Origin: an uncultured Pseudomonadota bacterium
GTDB lineage: Bacteria; Myxococcota_A; UBA796; CAJQPC01
Reading direction: 5' to 3'
Length of the DNA: 64,000 bases
Assembly: GCA_913060515.1 (NCBI GenBank)
Contig: CAJXRZ010000007.1
Location: forward strand, 62,001-126,000
Shown in pieces: positions 42,411-51,280 of the stretch. Position 1 is the stretch's first letter. The number at the start of each line of letters is the position of its first letter. The translations under genes and the position numbers were made by a program. Under the pieces are notes generated by a model. The model was not told where the DNA came from. It did not search any database and was given only the letters and a program-made list of their open reading frames with translations.

Positions 42411-43497
42411 CATGCAGTGCCCCACCAAAGCGGGTGTTCCACTTGATGTTCTGCTCGACTTTCCCGCAGCGCTCACAGCCCTTGAAGAAGCGTCCGCCCG
42501 CCAGGGAGTCCCGCAGCTTCTGCCAGCGCGCTCCCTGCCAGAGTTCCTGAAAGCTGTGCTCCAAAAGGCTGCCCACCTGCACGTGGGTGTTGCAGCAGTA
42601 GAGCACCTCTTGGTCCACGGTAATCCGACTATAGACGTAGCCCATAAAGCAGCCAATACTTTCCATATCGGCCGTCACCAGATCACTGTCGGCCCAAGCC
42701 CGAACCTGCTTCTCGAAGAGCTCCAGGTTGGTGTGAACGCCCTGCTCCTCGGCGGCTTGCCGCGCTGCAGGAATCCCTTCCTCCAGCATCCACTGCACCT
42801 GCTCCGGGGTCACAGCGCAGTCTTCGGTTCCACCGTCCAGGCTGGCCAGCTTGAAGTTGACCCGCTGGGCCCGAAACAGGTGCCCAAAGCGCACCATCTG
42901 CACCAACTCGTGGGCGGTATCCCGGTTGATGACGTGCACATGGCGTACCGCCGTCTCCGTGCGGCGCAGCTTTCGCAAGCCCATGCACAAGGCGTTGAAG
43001 TGGCGCTCGGTCCAGGTGGGATGAAAGGCCATGTAGGTCTCCGGCGTGGCGCCGTGAACGCCCACCAGGAGGTTGTCTACCCCCACTTCGCAGAGGCGGT
43101 CCATGTCCGCTGCGACCAGGTTGGAGAGCACCGTCAGGTGCCAGCCACGCTCCTTGACCGCCGCCAGCATCTCGTAGACCTGGGGGTGGGTCAGAGGGTC
43201 GCCCATGCCACTGACCACCACGGCCTGAACCGAGTCCAGGGCGTCGAGCTGGACCAGGATCTCCAAGAAGCGCTCCAAGGAGATGCGCTGGCCCTTCCAA
43301 GCGTTGCTGCGCGGGCTCTTGAGCAGGGGGCTGTGGTCCCAACACGTGATGCACTTGGCGTTGCAGCCGTTGGTGATGTCGATGTGCACCTGCATCGGGC
43401 CGGTCACGGGCCTTCCCTCGCGCATGCCTTGCAAGGCCAAGGCCCGCTGCTCTTTGGCACGCTGCTTGGCCTGCTTCTTCTCGGACCGGGCGTTCAC
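42403..43497 (-). CDS. Radical SAM/SPASM enzyme
   Basis: 364 residues from the GTG at 43497 that overlaps the glycosyltransferase TGA (GTGA). A basic N-terminal extension (MNARSEKKQAKQRAKEQRAL) precedes the cluster motif C45-x3-C49-x2-C52 (GCNAKCITC). Core segments: VVVSGMGDPLTHPQVYEML, TVLSNLVA, LLVGVHGATPETY. The SPASM-type end has CFMGYVYSRITVDQEVLYCC and CERCGKVEQNIKW. It differs from the two smaller paralogues beside it and is nearer the general SPASM type. It probably shares a substrate pathway with them. Confidence 0.87.
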   Translation of the reverse strand: MNARSEKKQAKQRAKEQRALALQGMREGRPVTGPMQVHIDITNGCNAKCITCWDHSPLLKSPRSNAWKGQRISLERFLEILVQLDALDSVQAVVVSGMGDPLTHPQVYEMLAAVKERGWHLTVLSNLVAADMDRLCEVGVDNLLVGVHGATPETYMAFHPTWTERHFNALCMGLRKLRRTETAVRHVHVINRDTAHELVQMVRFGHLFRAQRVNFKLASLDGGTEDCAVTPEQVQWMLEEGIPAARQAAEEQGVHTNLELFEKQVRAWADSDLVTADMESIGCFMGYVYSRITVDQEVLYCCNTHVQVGSLLEHSFQELWQGARWQKLRDSLAGGRFFKGCERCGKVEQNIKWNTRFGGALHDV

Positions 43498-45041
43498 TGG
43501 GCGCTCTCCGTCAGGGCCAACATGACCTCGGAGACGGAGCGCTTGCCGCCTTGCTCCAAGCGAGAGAAGTCCCGGAGCGCGTCAAAGAGGTCCTCGTGGC
43601 CAGCCAGCCACTCCCCCATCCACACCCCAAAACGGCCCACGCTGAGCTTGCGCTGGGTGGGAATGGCCCGCAGCAGAGACAGGGCACCCATCCAGTCATC
43701 GAAGGGGGCCCAGGCGGCGAAGAGAAGCTCGGCCCCTGCGATGAGCTCCCCGCGCTCGGAGAGGGGGAACTTGCGCGCGATGCCTTGCAAGAGACTCCAA
43801 GCGAGGTCATCGGGGGGCTGGTGCACATCCAAGATGCCGCGCCACTTCTCCAAGCGCTCGGCCACCAGGGCTGGCTTGGGCGCCAGTGAGCTGGCCTGTC
43901 CAGGATGCACCCCACCCAGCAAGCGAATGGCCGGCAGCTCTGCGTCCCGGATTCCTGGAGGCAGAGCGGCCAGCGCCCAGTCCAGATCCGCCTGGGGAAT
44001 CAGGCCGCTCAGGCACTGCACAGCGGCACGTGTGGCCCCGTTCTCAGGAACCAAGTCCAGGGCCGCCTGACGGTGGCCAGCGCCCAACTGGGAGACCAAC
44101 TCCGGCACTTGGGAGACCGATTCGGCCAACAGACCTGCGCCGGCCTTCACCGCGCGCATCACCCGCTCCCCCTGGTCATCTGCGATGCGGGGCTGGGGCA
44201 GAAACACGCTTGGAACGCCGGCGTGCATCAGCTCATGGAAGCTGTTGTAGCCCCCGGCTGTGACCGCCCCGTCCAGGCCGGCGAAGAGCTCCATCGGCAC
44301 ATAGCGAGAGAGCCAGGTAATGCCGGGACCGCGCAGCTCCGGGCCCTGGTAGAGCGGACCTGCGCCGACCACCAAATAGTAGCTTCCACTTAGGCTTCTC
44401 ACCAGTTTTGGCAGAATCTCTGGGGCCCGCAGGTCCCCTCCCCCGCCCACGCTCAGGTAGATGGCGCGCGCCCCCTCCGGGATGCCCAACTGGGAGCGGG
44501 CTGCGGCCCGTGGAAGCAGCTCCTCTCTGGAGCGGATCAGGATGGGCCCACAGCCGGAGTCGTCCGGGTGGATCTGCGCCTGGTACAGCGGCAGCAGCCC
44601 TGCGTAGCCTTCCTGCTCGGCAAAGCCGGGCTTGACCCGGCGGGCGACGAGGGCCCGCTGTGGGGCAAGCTCCAAGGCCGCCAGCAGCTCACCAAAGGAG
44701 CCACCTGGGAAGGTGTCGACCACCAGCAGATCCGGCTGCAGGCCAGCCACGGTGTTGAGCACCCACGTGCGCGCGATGCGCAGGAAGCGTGCGGCGTCCA
44801 AGCCGGCGTCCTTGACCATGGCCTTGGAGGGCATCTTCAGGGCACAGAAGCCCTCTCTGCGGGCCAAGGTGTCGGCCTCGGAGGAGGTCAGGATCCAAGG
44901 CTCGAAGCGCAGCTCCAGGACCGCACAGATGCGTCGCATGGCCCGAAGAATCGCCAGCTGCCGGACCAGGTGGCCCATGCCACGCCCGTTGATGGCGTAG
45001 CTGACAACGCGAATGCGTCGCCGAGGACTGCCTGAACTCAC
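43494..45041 (-). CDS. GT-B glycosyltransferase (UDP-GlcNAc/MGDG-synthase-like)
   Basis: 515 residues from the GTG at 45041, overlapping the upstream TGA (GTGA). This start gives an N-terminus just before the nucleotide-binding strand (RIRVVSYAINGRGMGHLVRQLAIL). The GHLVRQ segment and the C-terminal donor site (YLVVGAGPLYQG, then ELFAGLDGAVTAGGYNSFHELMHAGVPSVFLP) are typical of family 28-like transferases. About 180 residues after the donor domain (from GGVHPGQASSL) are an extra helical region with no known match. It has no signal or span. It is co-transcribed with three radical SAM genes, so it may add a sugar to the same product. Confidence 0.8.
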   Translation of the reverse strand: MSSGSPRRRIRVVSYAINGRGMGHLVRQLAILRAMRRICAVLELRFEPWILTSSEADTLARREGFCALKMPSKAMVKDAGLDAARFLRIARTWVLNTVAGLQPDLLVVDTFPGGSFGELLAALELAPQRALVARRVKPGFAEQEGYAGLLPLYQAQIHPDDSGCGPILIRSREELLPRAAARSQLGIPEGARAIYLSVGGGGDLRAPEILPKLVRSLSGSYYLVVGAGPLYQGPELRGPGITWLSRYVPMELFAGLDGAVTAGGYNSFHELMHAGVPSVFLPQPRIADDQGERVMRAVKAGAGLLAESVSQVPELVSQLGAGHRQAALDLVPENGATRAAVQCLSGLIPQADLDWALAALPPGIRDAELPAIRLLGGVHPGQASSLAPKPALVAERLEKWRGILDVHQPPDDLAWSLLQGIARKFPLSERGELIAGAELLFAAWAPFDDWMGALSLLRAIPTQRKLSVGRFGVWMGEWLAGHEDLFDALRDFSRLEQGGKRSVSEVMLALTESAQ

Positions 45042-46336
45042 GAGAGGTAGTCCACGTCCAGCTCTCGGCTGACCACCGCCGCAGAGACCGCCTTGGAGAG
45101 CTGGTCCTTTGGCACACCGGCGCGCTGGGGCAAGCTGGTCTTGGGCACCTTTTGGTAGTAGCGCCGGGTGCTGGGCAGGTAGCGCGTGGGGCTCTTCCCA
45201 GTCATGTGCCACCACCACAGCTCCGGGTCCTGATCCAGGGCGAAGCTGTCGTATTCCTGAAACGCAAGCATACGCTCCATCTGGTTCTGAAGCTTGAGGT
45301 GCTCGGCCCGGTATTTGGGCACCTTGGTCCCGAACTTCCGGTCCTGGTCCTGGTCGCCGAACTGCATGTTCCAGTACTTGCTGCGTTGGTATTTTTGGCG
45401 TTTGCGCGAGAACTTGGAGGAGCGCGCTTTCAGGTCCTTGAGGAAGGCATCCAGCCCCTTGTCCACGACCTCTTCCAGAAAGCCCAGCTTGGCCTGCAGG
45501 CCAGCAGCACGACGCAGAGCTTGTTGGATGGCCCTATCCGGCGGGACCCCCAGCCAATCCTCCAGGAGCGCGACGTCGGCGTGCTCCAGGTGCCGGGCCA
45601 GAGCCTTCTGGGAGAGCAGGAGAACGCGCCCAGGCAGGGTCGGAATCTCAGCCAAGCAGCGGTCATGCTCCTGAACCAAGGCGTGCACCGCGTCGATGCT
45701 GCCCTGAATGGTGGCGACCACATCACGCCACTGCTGGCGCTTGGCCACCACCTCTTGGTAGGCCGGCAGCACATCGTCCCCAAAGTCGTCCATGCCCAGG
45801 GCCTCGCACACGGCATCTCCCTGCTTCCACATGCGCCAGTACGCGGCGCTCAAGAAGCTGACGGAGAAACCCGGGGTGTCGTAGGCGTTGTCGATCAACT
45901 CCTCAAATCCCGGCAAGCTCTCAAAGCGTTCACAGTCGTGCTGCCAAGGCTCGAGCATGGACTGCGCCTCGGCCAGCTTGGTCTGCAGCTCCCCGTGGTC
46001 TCCCACCAAATACTGGCGACGCTGATAGCGCTCGTCGGCTGCGATGGCGGCCACCCGCTTGCGGCGCGACTCCTGCTCTTTGCGGACCACCGCGATGGGG
46101 TCACGCCTAGAGAAGCCGCGAAAGCCGGTCAGCATCTCCGCTCGGCTCAAAGCCCCTTCGCTCAAGCTGGGCAGGTAGCTGCTTGCCAGTCCAAGAAAGG
46201 CGGCGTCTTGCTCTTCCTTGAGGGCGTCCCGCTTCTTGCCCAGCTCTGCCTTGGTGCCCTGGTACAGCGCCAGCAAGGCTTCGGCCTCCGACTGGTTCTG
46301 CTGGTAGTGCGCGACCATCTGGTTTTGGCTGTACAC
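45038..46336 (-). CDS. Coiled-coil protein of unknown function, first gene of the radical SAM operon
   Basis: 432 residues from the GTG at 46336, which follows GAGGACAAT (ATG 46318 is a weaker choice). It is almost fully helical, with charged and heptad stretches (SEAEALLALYQGTKAELGKK, RKEQESRRKRVAAIAADERY). The last 150 residues contain aromatic and Arg/Lys-rich segments (KFSRKRQKYQRSKYWNMQFG, ELWWWHMTGKSPTRYLPSTR). It has no signal or membrane span. No family is recognised; it could be a scaffold or carrier for the modifying enzymes encoded downstream. It is divergent from the second hybrid histidine kinase gene across 202 bp. Confidence 0.65.
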   Translation of the reverse strand: MYSQNQMVAHYQQNQSEAEALLALYQGTKAELGKKRDALKEEQDAAFLGLASSYLPSLSEGALSRAEMLTGFRGFSRRDPIAVVRKEQESRRKRVAAIAADERYQRRQYLVGDHGELQTKLAEAQSMLEPWQHDCERFESLPGFEELIDNAYDTPGFSVSFLSAAYWRMWKQGDAVCEALGMDDFGDDVLPAYQEVVAKRQQWRDVVATIQGSIDAVHALVQEHDRCLAEIPTLPGRVLLLSQKALARHLEHADVALLEDWLGVPPDRAIQQALRRAAGLQAKLGFLEEVVDKGLDAFLKDLKARSSKFSRKRQKYQRSKYWNMQFGDQDQDRKFGTKVPKYRAEHLKLQNQMERMLAFQEYDSFALDQDPELWWWHMTGKSPTRYLPSTRRYYQKVPKTSLPQRAGVPKDQLSKAVSAAVVSRELDVDYLS

Positions 46337-46538
46337 ATTGTCCTCCGCGGCCGCGACTATACAGTCGGGCGCTCCGCCGGTGCACAGAGACGGCGGCACA
46401 GGACGGGCGCGTCCACCGCCCAATATGGGCCTCTGCACGCCGAGATCTGGGCATATCCGTCACATAGTCGACACAAAAGACACAAATAGCCCTAAGTTAA
46501 GTCTGAACATTCTCACGCCCGCCGGCCCACAAAGCGTC
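46337..46538. promoter_or_regulatory. Divergent intergenic region between the radical SAM operon and the histidine kinase
   Basis: This 202-bp region separates two divergent genes. It includes a small dyad, CGACT-ATAC-AGTCG, near the operon side, and an AT-rich stretch (CACAAATAGCCCTAAGTTAA) nearer the kinase start. It must hold promoters for both directions. No reliable -35/-10 pair or known operator could be assigned by eye. Confidence 0.4.
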
Positions 46539-48251
46539 ATGCCCAATCGCGAAGAAATCGCGGAGTTCCACGCAGAGTGGATGCAGCGCCTGGATCGGCT
46601 CATGCCGGTGCCGACGCTGTTCCTGGCCGCCCTGGTCGTCTCCAGGTCCGAGGCGCCCCTTCTCTCGGCGCTGTGCATTCTCCTGTACGCGGTCTTCAAC
46701 ATCGTCATCTCTCAGATTGTGATGCGGGGCGGCCCGGTGAGCCAGTCCGGCCCTGCCCGCCTTGCCGCGAGCGGCGGGGCACTGATCCTCTTGGGATGGC
46801 TCTCCGGGCCGGACGCTAGCGCTTGGTATCTGGGGGTGCTCGCAGTCTTCGCCGCGGTCTTCGCCGAGAGCGGTTGGCGGCAGGTCGTCTTCGTCCTGTG
46901 CTTCAGCGTCGCCACCTTGATCGGCGCCAAGCTGGGGGGCGAGACTTGGTCAGCGCTCGTGCCCATCGCCGTCTACTTGCTCTGTGTTTGCTGGCTCTCC
47001 GCGGGCCTCTCCCGTGCCCTCTACGCGGCCTGGCACCGCGCGCGATGCAGCGCAGCCGACCTGAGCGAGAAGAACCAGCGCCTTGAAGAAGCCTTGAGCA
47101 CCAAGCAGCGCTTCCTGGCCACGATGTCCCATGAGATCCGCACCCCCCTCAACGGCGTGCTGGGGATGGCCGAGGTCTTGGAGACCACATCCATGGACTC
47201 GGCCCAACAGGCCATGCTCCAAACCATCCAGAGCAGCGGCAAAGGCCTGCTGGTGGTGCTCAACGACGTCCTCGATGCGGCCAAGCTCGATGCGGGCAAG
47301 CTCAACCTGGAGACCGTCTCCTTCGATCCGGCGGAGCTGCTGGGCTCGATCGTGGGGCTGATGTCTGCGAGCACCCAAGGGCTCCCGGTCCGGCTGGAGC
47401 TGGAGCTGGACCCCAGTCTCCCACCTGCACTGCAAGGCGACCCATCCCGCATTCGACAGGTTCTCATCAACCTTCTCGGCAACGCCATCAAGTTCACCAA
47501 ACAGGGCCAGGTGCAGATTCGAGGCCGTTGGAGCGAGGGCCAACTCACGATCGACGTAGAAGACAGCGGCATCGGCATCTCTGCCCAGGCCCAACAACAG
47601 GTCTTTGAGCCATTTGCCCAAGCCACCCAGAGTCACAGCAGCGGTGGAACAGGGCTTGGCCTGTCCATCAGCAAGCAGCTGGCCGAGTTGATGAATGGCA
47701 GTCTGAGTCTTCGCTCAACACTGGGTAAAGGGAGTTGCTTTTCCTTGGTCATCCCCGCGTCCTTGGGGACGCTCCAAGCGAGCGTGCAGCAGGTACCAGC
47801 AGCCCTCAGCGGCCACGTACTGCTGGTGGACGACAACGAGGTCAATCTGAAGGTCGCCCAACGCATGCTCACTGTGCAGGGCTGCATTCCCACACTGGCC
47901 AGGAACGGGGAGGAGGCCTTGGCCTTGGCTGAGCAGCAGGGGTTCGACTTGGTGCTGATGGACTGCCAGATGCCCGTGATGGACGGGCTCGAAGCCACGC
48001 GAGCCTTGCGTGCGCGAGGCGTAAAGACGCCAATTCTGGCCCTCACCGCGAGCGTCACGGAGGCGGCCGGCAGTGCCTGCATCGACGCAGGCATGGACGC
48101 TGTCCTGGCCAAGCCCGTGTCCATGGAGATGCTGAATCAAGCCCTGAGGCAGTGGCTGAACACCGACGAGTCCACCCTGGACCCGGTCTACAAGAGGCCC
48201 TCCAGCCAGCCAACCGCCGAATCTGGAAAGGCATCAAATCGCCCGATGTAG
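46539..48251 (+). CDS. Hybrid sensor histidine kinase with C-terminal receiver (second copy type)
   Basis: 570 residues from the ATG at 46539. The first 170 residues contain several membrane spans (LLSALCILLYAVFNIVISQI, GVLAVFAAVFAESGWRQVVF). The phosphoacceptor His is in ATMSHEIRTPLNGVLGMAEV. The ATPase domain has LLGNAIKFTK, VEDSGIGIS and GGTGLGLSISK. The receiver (HVLLVDDNEVNLKVAQRML) has its phosphoacceptor Asp in LVLMDCQMPVMDGLEATRAL and the conserved Lys in LAKPVS. It has the same layout as the protein at 14359. Its 3' end overlaps trmO, which runs the other way, by 64 bp. The output partner is elsewhere. Confidence 0.92.
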   Translation: MPNREEIAEFHAEWMQRLDRLMPVPTLFLAALVVSRSEAPLLSALCILLYAVFNIVISQIVMRGGPVSQSGPARLAASGGALILLGWLSGPDASAWYLGVLAVFAAVFAESGWRQVVFVLCFSVATLIGAKLGGETWSALVPIAVYLLCVCWLSAGLSRALYAAWHRARCSAADLSEKNQRLEEALSTKQRFLATMSHEIRTPLNGVLGMAEVLETTSMDSAQQAMLQTIQSSGKGLLVVLNDVLDAAKLDAGKLNLETVSFDPAELLGSIVGLMSASTQGLPVRLELELDPSLPPALQGDPSRIRQVLINLLGNAIKFTKQGQVQIRGRWSEGQLTIDVEDSGIGISAQAQQQVFEPFAQATQSHSSGGTGLGLSISKQLAELMNGSLSLRSTLGKGSCFSLVIPASLGTLQASVQQVPAALSGHVLLVDDNEVNLKVAQRMLTVQGCIPTLARNGEEALALAEQQGFDLVLMDCQMPVMDGLEATRALRARGVKTPILALTASVTEAAGSACIDAGMDAVLAKPVSMEMLNQALRQWLNTDESTLDPVYKRPSSQPTAESGKASNRPM

Positions 48252-48709
48252 GGCTTGATGTCCAGGATCGGAGTGTCGTTGAGCAGGTCCAGCCCCTTCA
48301 CCCGAATCACCCGCCCCTCCACAGCCAGCAGCTCTACGCAGCTCAGGGCGATGGGGTTGGGCCGATGCGGTGCCCGCGTCGCCAGCAGCCCGCGCTTGGC
48401 CCCACCTCGAGGCGGCCGCACCGTCGGCCGACCGAAGACCCCGTTCAGGTGCATGAAGCTGATCAGCCAGATGCGCTCAAAGCCTTCCAGATCCTGAAGC
48501 AAACGGGGGTCAAAGTCGGGCAACAGGTGCACCTCCCCCACCCCATCCAGGCGCTCCTTGGGCCCCGAGAAGCCCGGCTGCCGTGGCGTTCCATGGCGCT
48601 GCAGGTAGGGGGAGACGACCCGGGCCAGCGGCCGCAGCGTCATCTCTTCGGGGAAGGGAACCACGCTGGTGTAGGCGCGGTCGTTGGGGTCTTGGGGCTC
48701 GGAAGACAT
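48188..48709 (-). CDS. trmO: tRNA N6-threonylcarbamoyladenosine methyltransferase (TrmO/YaeB family)
   Basis: 173 residues. The family methylates the threonylcarbamoyl-A at position 37 of certain tRNAs, using SAM in an unusual beta-barrel fold. Signature segments: GPKERLDGVGEVHLLP, LISFMHLNG, and the most conserved motif, LLATRAPHRPNPIALSCVEL, followed by LDLLNDTPILDIKPYI. The 64-bp convergent overlap with the histidine kinase gene could allow antisense effects. It is divergent from trhO with a 39-bp gap, placing two tRNA-modification genes side by side. Confidence 0.9.
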   Translation of the reverse strand: MSSEPQDPNDRAYTSVVPFPEEMTLRPLARVVSPYLQRHGTPRQPGFSGPKERLDGVGEVHLLPDFDPRLLQDLEGFERIWLISFMHLNGVFGRPTVRPPRGGAKRGLLATRAPHRPNPIALSCVELLAVEGRVIRVKGLDLLNDTPILDIKPYIGRFDAFPDSAVGWLEGLL

Positions 48710-48748
48710 GCTCGCTCAGTTTGGCGCGCGCTTGGTTAAGCGCAGAAC

Positions 48749-49663
48749 ATGTCCTATCTCGTCGCCGCCCTGTACAAGTTCGTGCCCCTTCCCGAGTACG
48801 AGACCCTCCAGCTCCCGCTCAAGAGCGTGCTCACTGAGCACCAGGTCAAAGGCATCTTGCTCTTGGCCCCAGAGGGCATCAACGGCACACTCTCAGGCCC
48901 CGAGTCGGGCGTGCGTGCCGTGCTGGCCCACCTGCGCGCCATGCCCCAGTTCAGCGATCTGGAGCACAAAGAGTCCTGGTCTGAGCGGGCCCCCTTCGCC
49001 CGCCTGAAGGTGCGACTGAAGCAGGCGATCGTGTTCATGGGGGTGCCTGGGGCTGACCCGAATCAGGATGTGGGGACCTATGTGCCCCCCACCGATTGGA
49101 ACGCGCTCATTCAGGATCCCGACACCGTCCTGATCGACACCCGCAACGGCTACGAGGTCAAGATCGGCAGCTTTGACGGCGCCATCGACCCCAAGACCCC
49201 AAACTTCTCGGACTTCCCAGCCTGGGTAGACGAGAACCGCCAGCTGCTCGAAGGCCGCAAGATCGCCATGTTCTGTACGGGTGGCATCCGCTGCGAGCGC
49301 GCCACCGCCTACCTGAAAGAGCAGGGCTTCGAATCGGTCTTCCACCTCAAGGGCGGCATCCTTCGCTACCTGGAGATGATTCCGCCAGAGCAGAGTCTCT
49401 GGCACGGACAGTGCTTCGTGTTCGACCGGCGCGTCAGCGTGGGACACGGTCTGGTTCCAGGAGGCTTGCTGACCTGCGGAGGCTGTAGGGCTCCGCTGAC
49501 CTCGCAGGACCTAGAGAGTCCCCACTATGTGAAGGGTGTGAGCTGTCCGGACTGCCACGCCGATCTCAGCGAGGAGCAGAGGGCTCGCTTCGCAGAACGA
49601 CAGAAGCAGATCGAGCTGGCCGAGGCCAGGGGCGAAGTCCACCAGGTTCAAGCACAGCTTTAG
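48749..49663 (+). CDS. trhO: tRNA uridine hydroxylase, rhodanese-like (TrhO/YceA/UPF0176 family)
   Basis: 304 residues. TrhO hydroxylates the wobble uridine (U34) of several tRNAs on the way to 5-oxyacetic or methoxy derivatives. N-terminal domain motif: LAALYKFVPLP-like start, then LLAPEGINGTLSG. The rhodanese domain (VLIDTRNGYEVKIGSFDGA) has its active-site loop CTGGIRCE (C176, C182). The C-terminus has an added Cys-pair element (CGGC, CPDC), probably zinc-binding, followed by a helical tail. Its end overlaps the acyltransferase-like fragment gene by 4 bp. Confidence 0.93.
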   Translation: MSYLVAALYKFVPLPEYETLQLPLKSVLTEHQVKGILLLAPEGINGTLSGPESGVRAVLAHLRAMPQFSDLEHKESWSERAPFARLKVRLKQAIVFMGVPGADPNQDVGTYVPPTDWNALIQDPDTVLIDTRNGYEVKIGSFDGAIDPKTPNFSDFPAWVDENRQLLEGRKIAMFCTGGIRCERATAYLKEQGFESVFHLKGGILRYLEMIPPEQSLWHGQCFVFDRRVSVGHGLVPGGLLTCGGCRAPLTSQDLESPHYVKGVSCPDCHADLSEEQRARFAERQKQIELAEARGEVHQVQAQL

Positions 49664-50070
49664 GCGCTCTTCCTGAGCCAGCGCTGCAGCCCACGCTCGA
49701 GCAGTGGCAGACCGCGCTGAGAGCGCGCCCACTGAGGTGCGAGGAAGCGTTGACCCAGCTGCTCCCTGGCGCCCATGCGGTAGCCGCCAATCACGCTTCC
49801 CGTGTTGCGATCAACCGCGATGAGCTGGATGCAGCTTGCCTCGGTGGGCTCGAGCTTGACCGCCTCGGCCCATCCTCCAAGCTCACGCAGCCGCTCAACT
49901 TCAGACATCAGGCTGGGTGCCTGCTGCGCCCGAAAGGTGACCACCGCGAAGCGACCGTCGTCCAGCAAGACCTGCGAGGGGAGCAGACGACCCAACTCCC
50001 GTGTGATCAAGGCGGGAGAAACCGCAGGAGACGACACGCTCGGAACGTGAACCGGTACTGCGGTGGTCAT
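49660..50070 (-). CDS. Short protein resembling the N-terminal half of a GNAT/OlsB-like acyltransferase
   Basis: 136 residues from the ATG at 50070, preceded by GGGAG at 6-nt spacing. The region ELGRLLPSQVLLDDGRFAVVTFRAQQAPSLMSEVERLREL, followed by IQLIAVDRNTGSVIGGYRMG, resembles the front half of OlsB/hemolysin-type N-acyltransferases. The usual second half does not follow; instead there is a short basic tail. It might be a degraded gene, a natural short form, or a chance likeness. Function should not be assumed. It is convergent with trhO. Confidence 0.4.
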   Translation of the reverse strand: MTTAVPVHVPSVSSPAVSPALITRELGRLLPSQVLLDDGRFAVVTFRAQQAPSLMSEVERLRELGGWAEAVKLEPTEASCIQLIAVDRNTGSVIGGYRMGAREQLGQRFLAPQWARSQRGLPLLERGLQRWLRKSA

Positions 50071-50208
50071 GAGGATCTCCCATGGGGACACCCTGGTTTT
50101 CACCCACGCCTGCTACAGGACTGTGAACTGACGGAGACAGCAGCTCTCGCGCAGGCAGTTGGCATTCCCGCGCCACCGCGGCGTTGCACAGCGATCTGCT
50201 GCTCGGCG

Positions 50209-50640
50209 CTAGTCCTGGGCCAGGCGCCACTCCGCCGAGCCATTGGGCGTCTCCCACAAGCGAATGGAGACGACCTTCACGCCAGTCTCCGCCAAGAGCT
50301 TCTGGGCGATCTCCGCCAGCTCTGCGACCACATTCTCGGCGGTGGGGTGGGTCTTCATCCAGTATACCGGGCGTCCCAAGCGGGCGTTGGCCTCTGCAAT
50401 GGGTCCGGCCTCGGGATCGCCTTCCATCAAGATGGCCGTGTGGTCCCAGTGCTGATCGATCCATCCACCGACGAGCTGCTTGACCACCCCAAAGTCCACG
50501 ACCCGACCCAGGCTGTCCAAGGGTGCAAGGCACGTGATTTCAGCTGCATAGCGGTGCCCATGAAAGGCCCGGCACTTGCTCTCGTGCATGGGAATGCGGT
50601 GCATCGCGTCCCACTCAAGTCGTCGTGTACAGGTGACCAT
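50209..50640 (-). CDS. queD: 6-carboxytetrahydropterin synthase/PTPS family protein
   Basis: 143 residues. The zinc His residues are H14 (DAMHRI), H27 and H29 (FHGHRY). The catalytic Cys is C23 (SKCRAF). The late Glu is in LWETPNG, and PTAENVV is also conserved. This family makes the queuosine precursor (QueD) or biopterin intermediates. QueD is the more common bacterial role, but no queC/queE/queF genes are present here to confirm it. A 105-bp gap separates it from the acyltransferase-like gene downstream on the same strand. Confidence 0.82.
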   Translation of the reverse strand: MVTCTRRLEWDAMHRIPMHESKCRAFHGHRYAAEITCLAPLDSLGRVVDFGVVKQLVGGWIDQHWDHTAILMEGDPEAGPIAEANARLGRPVYWMKTHPTAENVVAELAEIAQKLLAETGVKVVSIRLWETPNGSAEWRLAQD

Positions 50641-50692
50641 GTCGCTGCTCCAGGGGATGCGGATCCTTAGCGCGCCCAGCTATAGCCATCCC

Positions 50693-51280
50693 ATGCTCAT
50701 CCTGCTGCTCAGCGCCTGCAACCCGGTCTGCGGCGACATCCAGCTCACCACGGCGGCCGACGGCGCCGAGCGCTTCGACATCGATGGGGACGGCTTGACC
50801 GACCTGACGGAGGCCTGCGGCACCCTCTCCGGCGCCTACGGCAACAGGCGCCCAGACTTGGGGTGGACCCAGATCATCCTGTCGGCGGACGCGGACCAGA
50901 GCGGTGAGATTCGCTTCGACACCACCACCTATGTCCTGGGCGTCGCCGAGGTCTGGTTTCTGACGGAGCACCTGCAGATCGGCGAGGTGATGACCCTGGA
51001 CAACTTGGCCGGCTCCGGCCTGCACAAGCCCCATGGAACGGCGGGCACTGGCTACACCGTGTTCGAGTTGAGCGCAGCGGAGATCGAGGTCTTGGACCAA
51101 CGCAAGTCGGACCGGGTCGTGCGGGACCTCTACGAGGAGGACAACCCGCTGGACTACCTGCTGCGCTGGGACGTGCAGTACGGCGAGGGCGCCCAGAGCT
51201 GGAACGGCCACGACTGGGTGCAGGTCATGGACACCTCGGACCGCTTGGAGCCAGCCTTTAGGCCACCCGACGCGCCCTAA
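50693..51280 (+). CDS. Hypothetical lipoprotein
   Basis: 195 residues from the ATG at 50693, which gives a lipoprotein signal ([13 protein letters not shown], lipobox LSAC). It has one DxDxDGxxD calcium-like loop ([14 protein letters not shown]). The rest is a beta-rich acidic domain with an [16 protein letters not shown] stretch and a Trp-rich end. No family is recognised. It is divergent from queD and its end overlaps the DCC gene by 4 bp in convergent orientation. Confidence 0.6.
   Translation: MLILLLSACNPVCGDIQLTTAADGAERFDIDGDGLTDLTEACGTLSGAYGNRRPDLGWTQIILSADADQSGEIRFDTTTYVLGVAEVWFLTEHLQIGEVMTLDNLAGSGLHKPHGTAGTGYTVFELSAAEIEVLDQRKSDRVVRDLYEEDNPLDYLLRWDVQYGEGAQSWNGHDWVQVMDTSDRLEPAFRPPDAP

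Noticed and set aside
39928-46336. Known RiPP cluster such as PQQ or mycofactocin
   Set aside because: No short precursor peptide, no recognition-element (PqqD-like) gene and no matching gene order.
46337-46538. Possible tRNA or small RNA in the largest divergent gap
   Set aside because: No cloverleaf or strong terminator could be drawn; only a 5-bp dyad is seen.
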